NCBI GenBank assembly: GCA_944990035.1
Contig: CALYLX010000059.1
Coordinates: 186,001-250,000, forward strand
DNA length: 64,000 bases
DNA from: Clitopilus passeckerianus
Lineage: Eukaryota; Basidiomycota; Agaricomycetes; Agaricales; Entolomataceae
Direction: 5' to 3'
A program made the translations under genes and the position numbers. The notes under the pieces were generated by a model. It saw only the letters and a program-made list of their open reading frames with translations. It was not told the DNA's origin and searched no databases. Shown piece after piece: positions 1 through 9,263 of this stretch. Position 1 is the first letter of the stretch, and the number at the start of each line of letters is the position of its first letter.

Positions 1-665
1 AGTTCGGTATAACACGTGATGGGTTGGGAGAACTGTGTATTCTGAGGCCCTAATGGTTCCTGGATGTCGGGGATCGAATAATCTGCCACAGGCGGGGGTA
101 AGGGCGGGTATTGACTATATTGTAGAACGGGTGCCACCATAGGCATCGTTAAATGTGGCAATACAATATCAGGATAGTTGGCTTGAGGATATCCCGTGCT
201 GGCTGGAGCAAATTGGGAGGGTAGAACGGGTGGTACATTTGCATCGTCAAGCGCGGTCGCAGCATGTCGAGTTGTATCACCCCTATCTTGGATGCGGGGA
301 CACGGTTCGGGATAGCACGCAGTGGGTTGAAACAACCACGTATTCCAAGGCTCATAGGACTCGTGGATGTAGGGGATCGGATAGTCTGCCATGGATGGAA
401 TAGGTGTGATGATAGGCATCGCCGAATGTGGCAGGTGAATATTGGGAGATGGCTGATACGTCGCTTGAAGATAAGTCGTGCGGTCTGAAGCAAACTGAGA
501 GGGTGGAATAGGTCCCACATTCGAGTCGGGAGGCGGTCGGGAAGAAGAATTATTAGCCGGTGCCGATCGTCCGTAGGGCGAATATGTGACTGGACTTGGT
601 GTCAAAGATAGGTAGACTTGACCCTCCGTACGCTTCCCTTCTGAGCGCAAGGGAGCCTTGGGCAT
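1..665 (-). CDS. NLR-0: N-terminal exon of a NACHT-family receptor (partial, runs off left edge)
   Basis: The minus strand is open without a stop from an ATG at 665 to the window edge (221 codons). The translation starts MPKAPLRSEGKR and is rich in Pro, Gln, Tyr and Ser. It is collinear with the first exon of NLR-3 (start 61903, MPKDASRAEEKR) and shares two imperfect repeats of about 80 residues containing PPSQFAS, QATYQ-SP and VADYxIPxIxEP. The start is chosen because NLR-0, NLR-2 and NLR-3 all begin MPKA/MPKD after a homologous upstream block. No NACHT or WD40 sequence is inside the window, so the receptor identity is inferred from NLR-3. The region is probably disordered. Sequence beyond the left edge should reach a pre-NACHT motif, an intron and then the Walker A exon. 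Confidence 0.7.
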   Translation of the reverse strand, partial: MPKAPLRSEGKRTEGQVYLSLTPSPVTYSPYGRSAPANNSSSRPPPDSNVGPIPPSQFASDRTTYLQATYQPSPNIHLPHSAMPIITPIPSMADYPIPYIHESYEPWNTWLFQPTACYPEPCPRIQDRGDTTRHAATALDDANVPPVLPSQFAPASTGYPQANYPDIVLPHLTMPMVAPVLQYSQYPPLPPPVADYSIPDIQEPLGPQNTQFSQPITCYTE

Positions 666-699
666 GGTTGCCAACGAGGTCGATGCAAGATGGACAAAG

Positions 700-1050
700 G
701 GAAGCGTGCAGTAATTGGGGGTGAGGAGGTCGTGGAAGTCAAGAACAGAACCAAGGCTTAGGGCCTACCAAGCAGGAGTACAGCCCCCTAATAGAATCCT
801 GATTGAATCATTTGATCACAGCATTCTGGCCACGAGGATGGAGCGCCTAGCTGGGCACTCCCAGATCAGAATGTACTGCCTGATCAACGTCGGTCGATAT
901 CCAACTCGGGGGTTCAAGCTCAAGCCTGCCAGTTATTCGAATTTAACGATTTGCCTTTGGACATAACGAGATCAGTCAAGGGATTTTCAAGTTATGTCCA
1001 TTACCTACTAGATCCGATTTCCATTCAATGACACGCAACCGAGCACTCGG
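700..1050 (-). promoter_or_regulatory. Upstream block of NLR-0, conserved with NLR-2 and NLR-3
   Basis: Read on the minus strand, this stretch resembles the sequence before the starts of NLR-2 (about 47560-47941) and NLR-3 (about 61560-61902). Shared pieces include a GACGTTGATCAGG-like segment and a GCGCCCAGC...CTCCATCCTCGTGG-like segment about 180 bp before the ATG. The simplest reading is a retained promoter from duplication of one receptor gene. No specific factor site is identified. Confidence 0.45.
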
Positions 1051-3381
1051 ATGGAATGAAAACGTCGATGCTGTCCACACATGCTGTAGACATGTGCGAG
1101 CGTGCCACAACTGCGTCTGGTGATCAAACTTCGTGCACGCACGGTGTCGACTCGAATGCGGTACATGTTTATTACAGGTGAGTACTTCGGAGTTTAGGCA
1201 GGAGAACGGTGGTTATATTCCGGATGATAAGCTAAAGGGTACAGGAACAGATGTACGATATTAGCATCACAAGCTCTTTCCAAAGGGAATAAGATGGTGG
1301 TCGGGAAGCTTGACTTGGAACACACGACGACGAAATAACCGGGAAAGAGTTGATGTTGATTCCGGAGATGGGAGAAATGGCAGAATGGATAATGGTACGT
1401 ATGCCTGGGCTAGAAGAAGAAAATAAAATACATTCCAGGCCATACAAGATGTCCTAGACTGTTACAACAGATTATAGAAGAGTTCACATGATTCAAAGCG
1501 TACTCTGGCAGGCGGCTAGGAAGTGATTCAATGACGATTCAGAGAGAGTAACGGCAGAGTTGGCAGAGAGTAAGGCAAGCGAGTTGCCGCATCTGAATCC
1601 ATAGCCGAAGCGCCTCTGAAAAATACAAGGCCAAATAAACAAATGCCGAAATTCCGTAGTCGGCTCGGGATTCGGACATGATGATCAGATGCTCGTTCGC
1701 CTCTCTGAACTCTCAAGCTCAATCCTCACTACCACTCTGACATTCACCCGCAAACTAAGAACCTGGAGACCTATAATGCCTATTTGTAGAGGGGCCGTCT
1801 ACAAACTCCCTATGCTCAAAGCCTGCGATGGATCTGGGCTGTCAACCGACGCCAATGATTTTCACAACTGAGGCACCTCGCAAATGAAGGGTGCTCAACC
1901 TTCTCTTCAAAAATTGCCAGACCTGGCACGCGTCGACGCCAAGAATGAAGACAACGGTAGCTGGTACCCCAGCATCAGCGCGAACCTTCAAGTTGAGAAG
2001 AATGGTGGATAAGTTGGTAATGCGAGGAAATAGGCGAAGGTGCATAATTTCGTTCTCTTCCCTTCTCTGTCTCCCCACCCGCCGTTATTTGGACGTGCTC
2101 CATTCAACTTACGCCTTTCTCTGAACGCTCCTCTACGCTCTGTGGAAAGTAATGCTAATCAACGTTGTTGCCTCTAGGATACCTCAAGTTCGAAAAGCTC
2201 GCGTAGCAGCAGCTTGAACATCTTAGCCTCAGGCACCGTTTCATATCAGCCTCGTATCTGAGAAAGCTCAATACACGCAGCAAGCGAATGAGGATACCTT
2301 TGTTCCCTCTCCTACGTTCGGAGTGGCGTCCCTTTTGCCGTTCGCTCTTTCCTGTCTCGTCAGCGAAAGGAACTGCGTGTATTGTTCATGGGGCTATAGA
2401 CATTGGGGATTTCATACTGGATGGAATATACACCTTATAGGTAAGCTGGTTTCCTTTTCCTTCACGCTTTCCTGTAATGTCCTTTCGCCTCGTCTTCTCT
2501 CCAATTCCATCTCCAGCAGAAGCTAACCAGCCTTTACTTGCAGGCCCATGTCAATTCCGGCGAACCAGCCGACTGCTGCTGCTACTGCACAATACCTTCG
2601 GGTGACAGCCGCCAGTCCTAGCTCGAACCTGCGAAACCTGTGGCTGGCTGAAGATAAATGTTACCATATCTAACCCAGAACACCCTGCCCCGAGGCTCCT
2701 CGTAGCGGCCAGACCACACGACACCGTCCCCTACTCCTACTTCCACCACCTCGTCGCAGACTCCAGGCCCAACCTGCCTGCATCCATACCTTCTTGTCCG
2801 GCATCTCCTATACGCATTCGCTTGCTGTATCAATGAGCGATGAACAGCCAAGCGACGCCGAGGCCGGAAGCGGCTGCCCTACCCCCCTCAAGGCGACGTT
2901 GGCGCCTTCATCACGAATTACTCTATTACCCTCCCATCCTACGCCTGTCGCTCTCCGAACGCTACAACGCATCCTACCGAGTCTCCCTTTTCCCAGACGC
3001 CCAGGCTGCGCTTTCCAACAGCATCGGAAGTGCCTGTCGGATTTCGGATATTGGCTGGGACCCTCTTTTGCCATCTCGAATCAACAGCAGTCGAGATGTG
3101 GTAGATCACGGCCCAATATCGTGACCGTCGCAGACGCATGCCTCGATATCCAGCTCCTCAAGTGTTTACGAACTGTTGGAGGTTCGGCCTTGACTTTTGG
3201 GTGAACATCCACACCTATATCAACCATACGCTCGCTGGCCGCCAGCACCTCAGCACCCTGGTTCGCTGTCTCCATGAGTTGCTGAGGCCGGCCTCCCACT
3301 TCTCTTGCCCCGAATATCATTGAGGCAAAGTCGTCCTCGTGGTGTTCTCTGCCTTCCCAGAGGAAGGAACGAGCCTATACC
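1051..3381. other. Region without a supportable gene
   Basis: Only short, mutually overlapping open frames are present, on both strands, with no recognisable domain. An intron-like stretch near 2442-2543 (GGTAAGCTGG ... TGCAG) resembles one near 12369-12510, which suggests relics of the segmental duplications to the right. Around 1640-1690 lies a diverged copy of the CGAAATCGG-CTCGGGATTCGG dispersed repeat. The 5' end of the terpene synthase relic may extend into 3.0-3.4 kb, but I could not recognise its N-terminal exons. Confidence 0.4.
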
Positions 3382-4537
3382 ATGACGACGTTTTGCCTGA
3401 GGCAGGAGCATGTCTACGACCCGAAGATGACAGAGTTCATGGACCGCTGCAAGGTCGAGCTGATAACTTACTACATCTACCCATTGGCGACTAGATCTTG
3501 CGTCCGAGCAATGATGGATTTAGTAAGTGGTCCTGTTTTTGACAGAAATGCTTCTGCTGTGATTCTAACTAAGCGGGCAGCACAATCTATTCTGGCTGTA
3601 CGACGAAGCTACCGATGTCCAGACCGGTCAAACGGCGCAAGAGACGGCGAAGGTCGTCAGAAACGCCCTTACCAATTCTGACTTCAACGACGGCTCCTGG
3701 CTCTGTGTGATGCTCTAAGAGTAGAGTGATCCCTCGTCTCTCTTTGAAGCCCACTCTAATTCAATTTCCTACTTTTTCGTCAGCTTTCGCAAACGCCACC
3801 TCGACGGCACCAGGAGTCCATCCTCGCCGACCACTTCTGCGGTTACGCAGACAGGGTGCAGACGAGGCCATCTACAGGGAGAAACAAAAGGTGCTCAAAA
3901 TACCAACGTACATGGCATTCTGACGCGAAACAGCAGCTGTGCGAGTGGTCATGGACACAGTGGAATATTGCGACGAGCTCGAGCTCCCCCAGACTGTTCT
4001 GGATAACCCCGTGTTCCAGGTGGCGTATGACGCTGCACTCGATTTGACTTTTGGGACAAACGCGAGTAGTCACCTGGTTGAACTTTGTATATTATGCCCT
4101 GACAATCAACCGTTCGTTTGTAGGATATACATTCGTACAATATGGAGCAATCCAAAGGACACGCTGGAGCAAATGCAATCACGGTCATTATAAAAGAGCG
4201 TAACCTCGACGTTCAAGGAGCTATGGACTATTTCGGCGGATACTGTGAAGCCCTGACTGCGCTGTTTCTGGATGCGAGGCGTAAACTTGAGAAGAGGGCA
4301 GGCCAGAAGTGGAAAGATGCCGTCCTAATTCTTGATGGTATACGCTTTTCCTCACTGGACAAGTCAGGTGCGTATTCATCCTGGGTACCAGTGATCTCTT
4401 TCCTAACTCGTAGCACATAGATAGAGCTTTGCAACGAAAAGATATTTCGGGAAGAAGAATTAGGAGGTGCAGAAAGCAAGGGTTGTAGAACTTCGGGCAC
4501 CATTCGTGGACCACGTGGATTTGACGGACTAGATTTT
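3382..4537 (+). pseudogene. Class I sesquiterpene synthase, degraded
   Basis: Splicing on the plus strand gives collinear blocks of an agaricomycete sesquiterpene synthase. Exon 3382-3522 ends in RAMMDL. Exon 3581-3706 carries the metal-binding motif LYDEATD (D/E-x-x-D type). An exon from 3784 to 4061 ends in FGTN, and the exon from 4124 continues DIHSYNMEQSKG, so the junction rebuilds the NDxxSYxxE motif. The typical NAITVIIKERNLDVQGAMDY segment follows. The 4062-4123 intron starts GCGAGT, a GC-AG intron. Lesions are a one-base loss near 3858-3860 (the frame shifts between GYADRV and ADEAIYREK), a TGA at 3921-3923 where an Arg codon is expected in the MAF-RRET context, and a TAG near 4459 in the YFGKK tail. 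The N-terminal third is not recognisable. Family membership is firm; loss of function is very likely. Confidence 0.75.
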
Positions 4538-4951
4538 CTTAGCCACCTTTTTTATCATCTGTATCTACATATCGCCGCTAGAATGTACTACATATTTTGA
4601 GACCAATAAAGTAGAAAACCTATTCTCCCTTCTTTATAACCGGTCCCTTTTATTCTTCTTCGTTGGGTTTGTTCAATCTTCTTCGACACGCCACATCCGC
4701 GTTACGCTTGAGATATTAGGTCTATTAATAGCGATAACCTTCTAACCCCCCTTGATATGATGCGTAGTATCTGGAGATGGACATCAATTTCACTCACCGG
4801 GCAGAACCAGCCACCCACCTGCCACAATAATGCAATCTATGACATGCCGGCAAGAACGATTGTTGCGAATGGAAGTCGAAATTCAAAATCAATAGATGCC
4901 TATCGGATCGACGGATACAGTTTATTGACAAGTCACGACTATTTATACCCT

Positions 4952-5164
4952 TTATACCTTAACACACGAATAGCTAGCGCAGCAGCATGGAGGGCTATAG
5001 GCGACGGCTAGTGCCGTACCTTCCTCGCAACCCGGGATGGCAAGAGGGCAAAGACATTGCTTCAAGGGTGTACACCCGCAAGTGGCAGCGGCTTCCCCCT
5101 TGGCGATTATAGAGGCGGAGGTCACGGTAAAGAGTGCGGCAAGTACCAAGCGCAGGATTTGCAT
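4952..5164 (-). CDS. Small secreted cysteine-rich protein 1 (array member)
   Basis: A single coding exon of 70 codons plus stop. Residues 1 to about 18 (MQILRLVLAALFTVTSAS) form a signal peptide. The mature part has nine cysteines in the order CxC, CxC, C, CCC, C, with a conserved core CGCTPL...EEGTALAVAYSPPCCC. It is predicted to be exported; the function is unknown, and candidates are effector-like or cell-wall-associated roles. The three other array members keep the same cysteine positions. Transcription runs leftward from a TATA-like element at 5395-5402, and the ATG directly follows the AG of an apparent 5'UTR intron. I do not recognise a named family, although the pattern resembles small secreted proteins that are expanded in agaricomycetes. 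Confidence 0.8.
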   Translation of the reverse strand: MQILRLVLAALFTVTSASIIAKGEAAATCGCTPLKQCLCPLAIPGCEEGTALAVAYSPPCCCASYSCVKV

Positions 5165-5227
5165 CTATAAACGTAGCGTAAGTATTGCGTACTTGAGCGC
5201 CCAGCATTGTAGAAGTCGTGGACTTGC
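5165..5227 (-). other. Probable 5'UTR intron (GC-AG, 63 nt) of secreted protein gene 1
   Basis: On the minus strand the segment starts GCAAGTCC and ends TTTATAG directly before the ATG. The three paralogs have the same layout with lengths of 56, 61 and 58 nt and donors GCAAGT or GCGAGT. The middle has diverged while both ends are kept. Confidence 0.5.
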
Positions 5228-5394
5228 ATTGGATGATTTCACAGCAGGTCGATTCAAAGTCTTGATGTTAGTATGGTCTTGTAGAAACTACGTGGAGGTG
5301 GTCAGTAACGTGGTCAAGCGAGCCAGTTGCAGGGTAGTACCAGTGGGGTGTTGCTTTGAGTGTGGGGTGCAGAAGCTTTGCTCGAAACCTCCCG

Positions 5395-5402
5395 AATAAA
5401 TA
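5395..5402 (-). promoter_or_regulatory. TATA-like element of secreted protein gene 1
   Basis: Minus strand TATTTATT, preceded by a conserved block reading CGATCACGGTGGAAGAAATT. Equivalent elements precede the paralogs at 7807-7816, 9439-9446 and 11444-11451. Confidence 0.5.
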
Positions 5403-5640
5403 CGAAATTTCTTCCACCGTGATCGCTCGTAGGGGTTAGGATGAATCCAGACTGACGAGGGGTATCATTACGAAGGCAAGATCTGTGACAGTGGTACTAG
5501 TAGTGGCTCCTGACAGTCATCTACTAAACAGCGCTCAGGTCAAATTAGGATGGGGACCTGACGTAGACGTTCCTAAGCCGAGTCACAGAAGTTAGAGGGT
5601 GAGGCCTGAGGTTCGGCTCTTCCACAGTACTATCCTCTGC

Positions 5641-7330
5641 GAATTCCTCCTGGTTGATCAAAGCCACCTCCCTTTCGAGATGTCGGTAATGTCGTTCCCG
5701 CCTCTACAAGATGCCCGTCCATTCGAAATAACCCACGCGAGCTTCCGGTAAGCACTTGAAGTAGCTGGCCAGTCTTGATTTTGTCGTTCTCCAGTTGTCG
5801 CCTATAGGACTCTTCCGAGGGCGCCAGTGACTCTGCATGTGGGGAAGGTGGTTCTGGTGAGCGGCCAGGCTAGTTCAAGGAGGATAATGATGAGCATCAG
5901 CGAGGAGATAAAGGTGGGTTCGAGGAAGAACAAGGAGGTGGGGGAAATGACGTCGCTCTAGCGGCGGAAGCTCTTGGGGGAGTCCGTACGGGTGGTGGTG
6001 AACGAAGTTCAACGAACCCAGTGTAGACGCCCAATACTGTGCTCGATCACGTAACGGGCCACTCTGCGCCAGAATTGTCATAGCTCAACGCTAGCTCAAC
6101 CTAGCCTTCCAGTATTTTTTGTGTAGATGGCGATCCATCTTGAGTATTCCACTGTGTACCAACTGTGCCCCAGAAAAATTTGTAGAAATTCAGAAAAATC
6201 ATATGCCGAAAAGATTGCTGAATCTGGCAATGCAGGGTAACGGGTCACTCACATTTCATAGCTCAAACTGCCTTATAACACTATCCTCTCTGTATCGTAA
6301 TATGTTCTATGGAAGTATACAAGGATAGTCGAAGTTGCTCGGGACTGGAATACGTGATGAAAGCTGTCAAATGAGTAGCTGAATTTGGATTATATAGGCT
6401 GGAATAGGGATTTTCGGCAATAAATCAGAGGGAGAATCACCAATACCTGGGATATCGACACTGTTTTGTGTTTTATTAGTATCTAGCAAGATAAAGTCAA
6501 GTTTTGTAGCAGCTTACTATGGCCCTCGACGCTGTATAGATCTCCCAGTGCAGCTGATTTGTCGGATTGACAGGCCAAATCTAGGTCGGTCACCGTGTCC
6601 CGCTCGGTCCCATTCTCACCACACACACGTTGTCACCCAATTCTTGCTGGATCGTATAGCTCTCATATGTAGCTCCAGAATGCGGTATGGAGTTGGCCAC
6701 TGCGTGCTGTGGTTGTTGAGAAAATGTCGAATGACCCGTTACATGGTGTGGCCCGTTACGTGATCCACATCAGTAGACGCCGGAATTTCAATTTCCATCG
6801 CGTGCGCACGTGCCTGCTTCTCCCACGCTTGGGCAACTTCCGTGTTTGCTGTTCCTTGGCGATTCTGACAATGCCTGGCCTTGTTTTGACCACTTGCGTA
6901 TGGCTCGCGTTGGGCCTGGACAGAGGCCGGATCCATAACGGCACCAACCTTGGCGGGTAGCTTCGCGAATTCCACCACCTCGACTGACGCGGCTCCGCCG
7001 ATCATGACCTCATCCTTATGAGTAGCTGAAAAACTTCCGTCAAGAAATGCCGCCGGACAAGACGTCAATACGCAGGTGCTTGGTGCTCATGCAGTTTCAA
7101 TCCTGCATTTCCTGCCACCAGCGGCCTTCAGTGTTTATTCCTCGCTTACACGATTCGGGAACTTCCGGAGGTGGACATTAATTCTGCTCACAGTAATCAA
7201 CCAGCCCCCTATTCGCCGCGACAGTGATGTATTTACCACAGTACGACTTTCATGAATAGAAGTTGGATTTTCAATCAATAGATACATATCTGCTTGATGG
7301 ACACAGTTTATTCCCAGTATCTCGTATTGA
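5641..7330. other. Region with decayed sequence only
   Basis: No supportable gene. At about 7030-7120 (plus strand) a fragment resembles part of the unidentified decayed coding stretch at 13536-14009: TQVLGAHAVSILHF here against TQVLPTHAVPILHLF there. This shows that another duplicated relic lies in the array. Confidence 0.4.
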
Positions 7331-7382
7331 AAGCCTGGTTGATCTCTACCCAGCTTAGGCTGCAACTCAATCCCATGATCAA

Positions 7383-7598
7383 TTACACTTTGACACACGA
7401 ATAGCTGGGGCAACAGCATGGAGGGCTATAGGCGACAGCTCGGGCCGTGCCGTCCTCGCAAAGCGGAACGGAGAAAGGGCAAATACATGTCTTCAGCGCT
7501 GTACACCCGCAAGCACTGGGGGCTGGGCCCTGCCTAGTGATGAGGGAGGCAGAAACTACGGTGAAGAATGCGGGAAGTATTAAACGCAGAACCTGCAT
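7383..7598 (-). CDS. Small secreted cysteine-rich protein 2 (array member)
   Basis: 71 codons plus stop with no coding intron. The signal peptide is about residues 1-18 (MQVLRLILPAFFTVVSAS). The mature chain keeps all nine cysteines (CGC, CIC, C, CCC, C) and the EDGTARAVAYSPPCCC core. It is closest to member 1: both begin MQ(I/V)LRL and end CVKV. The ATG follows TTTACAG, the end of a 56-nt GC-AG segment (7599-7654) starting GCGAGT. A TATAAATATA element lies at 7807-7816. Function unknown; predicted extracellular. Confidence 0.8.
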   Translation of the reverse strand: MQVLRLILPAFFTVVSASLITRQGPAPSACGCTALKTCICPFSVPLCEDGTARAVAYSPPCCCPSYSCVKV

Positions 7599-7654
7599 CT
7601 GTAAATATGGTTGAGTATTTGAGTGCGTACAGTCAGTGGAGATCGTGAACTCGC
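7599..7654 (-). other. Probable 5'UTR intron (GC-AG, 56 nt) of secreted protein gene 2
   Basis: Minus strand GCGAGTTCAC ... ATTTACAG, ending at the base before the start codon, as in the other three array genes. Confidence 0.5.
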
Positions 7655-8497
7655 ATTTGATTTTTCCACAGTAGCACGGGTCAGAGTTTCGTCGATGGTG
7701 TGGCCTTGAGACACAACTGGATAGAGGTGCTCAGAAACGTAAAGACAACTGAAATAGAAGGTGTTCTCGAGTTAGAGATGTAGAACACTTCGCTCGAGAC
7801 CGCCCCTATAAATATAGAATTTCTTCCACCATGATCGCTCGTGAGAGTAAAGTTAATTCAGATTCACCACGGGTATCATAAGACCGCGAAATCTGTGCGA
7901 GTTCCTGGTGGTATTAGTAGTGGCTCCTGACAGTTGTCTGCTAAACAGCGTTCAGGTCGATCAGGAAGCGCAGCTGACGGAGAAACTCCCAGCTCTCCTC
8001 CTAGGAATAACCACCGAATCACAAACCAGGTAGAGCACAGCAGGTTCGTGGAGGCAAAGGCAAAGGCATCAAGCCTTGTTACGACTTTGGCTAGGTGCTG
8101 GTGATATCGTTTTCGCACCAGAGCTTGGTAGGCCCAAAGCTTCCAGGGTTGTCCTATACGTACCTCGGATTTCTCAATGCCTTTACGAAAGGCACCGGAT
8201 TCATGACACAGACATTTCGTTGCGACATTTTGATCATGGTGAACGTGAACTTGTCGAAATCGGCTCGGGAATTCGGGAATTGATCTGACCAAACCAGAGT
8301 TCGAGCCGTCCCGCGGCCGATGTTTCTTGCTCTCCTCTCCGTCCTCTTCTAGCTCAATCTCATTACTAACGCGACCCAAGCTGGAATCAGGTGCCGGAAA
8401 CACTGAAACTTGCAAAGTTGAACCTCGAACTTGTGCTGTCCCCAAGGCAGAACCAATGTCATCTCAGGCTGTAGACTTGTGACCAGCCGCTCGAACT

Positions 8498-8560
8498 GTT
8501 GAGCCTCGAGCACCGTTTGTGGATCACGTTGACCTCACGGAGCAGATTCTTAGGTGCCTT
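8498..8560 (+). pseudogene. Terpene synthase 3' tail remnant
   Basis: The frame reads VEPRAPFVDHVDLTEQIL, matching VELRAPFVDHVDLTD at the 3' end of the terpene synthase relic (about 4485-4535). It lies at the start of array unit C. The duplication that spread the secreted-protein gene therefore carried the tail of the neighbouring terpene synthase. No other part of the enzyme is seen here. Confidence 0.6.
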
Positions 8561-8977
8561 TCTATTATCAAAAGAGTATACAATCCGCCCGATTGCTTTC
8601 TATCGGAAGTTTCCCCCAAATACATTGATTATAAGTCGGCAATTTCTGTCATGACCGGTACTTTCTCGGGTTCGTTCGATCTTTTTCGACGCGCCACATC
8701 TGCGCCTCAGGCCTAGGCTTCACGGCTTGATAGCGACGAACCATTGACGTTCTTGATCTCAAGCTCGTGTAAGTGCGAAGACCGGAACCTGATGGCACGA
8801 GTTAGGTACGCAATCGACGGCCTGACTGCCATGAACGGAAGCTCTTAGCTGAACTTGAATTTCAATTTCACCAGATCCCTATCTTCTGCTTGGCGGATAT
8901 AATTTATTCAGAGTACTGTTGCATGGGAACCTATCGAGTTACTACCATGTCTCTACTCACACCAGTTAAACCTTAAA

Positions 8978-9202
8978 CTATTCAACCTTAATGCACGTAT
9001 AGCTAGGGCAGCAGCACGGTGGGCTATATGTAACCGACAACGCAGTCCCCTTTTCGCAGACTGGGAAGCCGGCAGGGCACCCACATACCTTGAGCGGTGT
9101 GCATCCACAGACGCTGGGTGCAGTTTCCTTCGCGACGAGTACTGAGGCGGAAGTAGAGGCCACGGCGAAGATTGCGGGAACTATCACGCTCAGAAATTTC
9201 AT
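8978..9202 (-). CDS. Small secreted cysteine-rich protein 3 (array member)
   Basis: 74 codons plus stop, single coding exon. The signal peptide is about residues 1-20 (MKFLSVIVPAIFAVASTSAS). Nine cysteines lie in the family order with the core EKGTALSVTYSPPCCCPSY and a CIKVE C-terminus. It is closest to member 4 (both start MKFLS and end CIKVE), so the array looks like two pairs. The ATG follows TTCACAG, the end of a 61-nt GC-AG segment (9203-9263). A TATTTAAA element lies at 9439-9446. Predicted extracellular; function unknown. Confidence 0.8.
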   Translation of the reverse strand: MKFLSVIVPAIFAVASTSASVLVAKETAPSVCGCTPLKVCGCPAGFPVCEKGTALSVTYSPPCCCPSYTCIKVE

Positions 9203-9263
9203 CTGTGAACGTAGTATGAGTACTCGAGTCCTCGGAGATGATTGGCAGAGCTCGTAAACTTGC
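9203..9263 (-). other. Probable 5'UTR intron (GC-AG, 61 nt) of secreted protein gene 3
   Basis: Minus strand GCAAGTTTAC ... CGTTCACAG adjoining the ATG. It contains CTCATAC, a possible branch-point region near the 3' end. Confidence 0.5.

Larger units (their letters stand above)
4480..5640. repeat. Tandem segmental duplication, unit A (secreted-protein gene 1)
   Basis: This unit shares, in order, a TTCGACACGCCACATCCGCG-like segment (about 4683), the secreted-protein gene, its promoter block (AAATTTCTTCCACCGTGATCG near 5405) and a far-upstream segment (GGCTCCTGACAGTCATCTAC near 5505). The same series recurs around 7.3-8.0, 8.5-10.1 and 10.7-12.1 kb. Confidence 0.7.
7331..8010. repeat. Tandem segmental duplication, unit B (secreted-protein gene 2)
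   Basis: Contains gene 2, its promoter block (AATTTCTTCCACCATGATCG near 7817) and the far-upstream GTGGCTCCTGACAGTTGTCT segment (near 7918). These match unit A in order and spacing. The downstream side matches unit A for a shorter distance. Confidence 0.65.
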
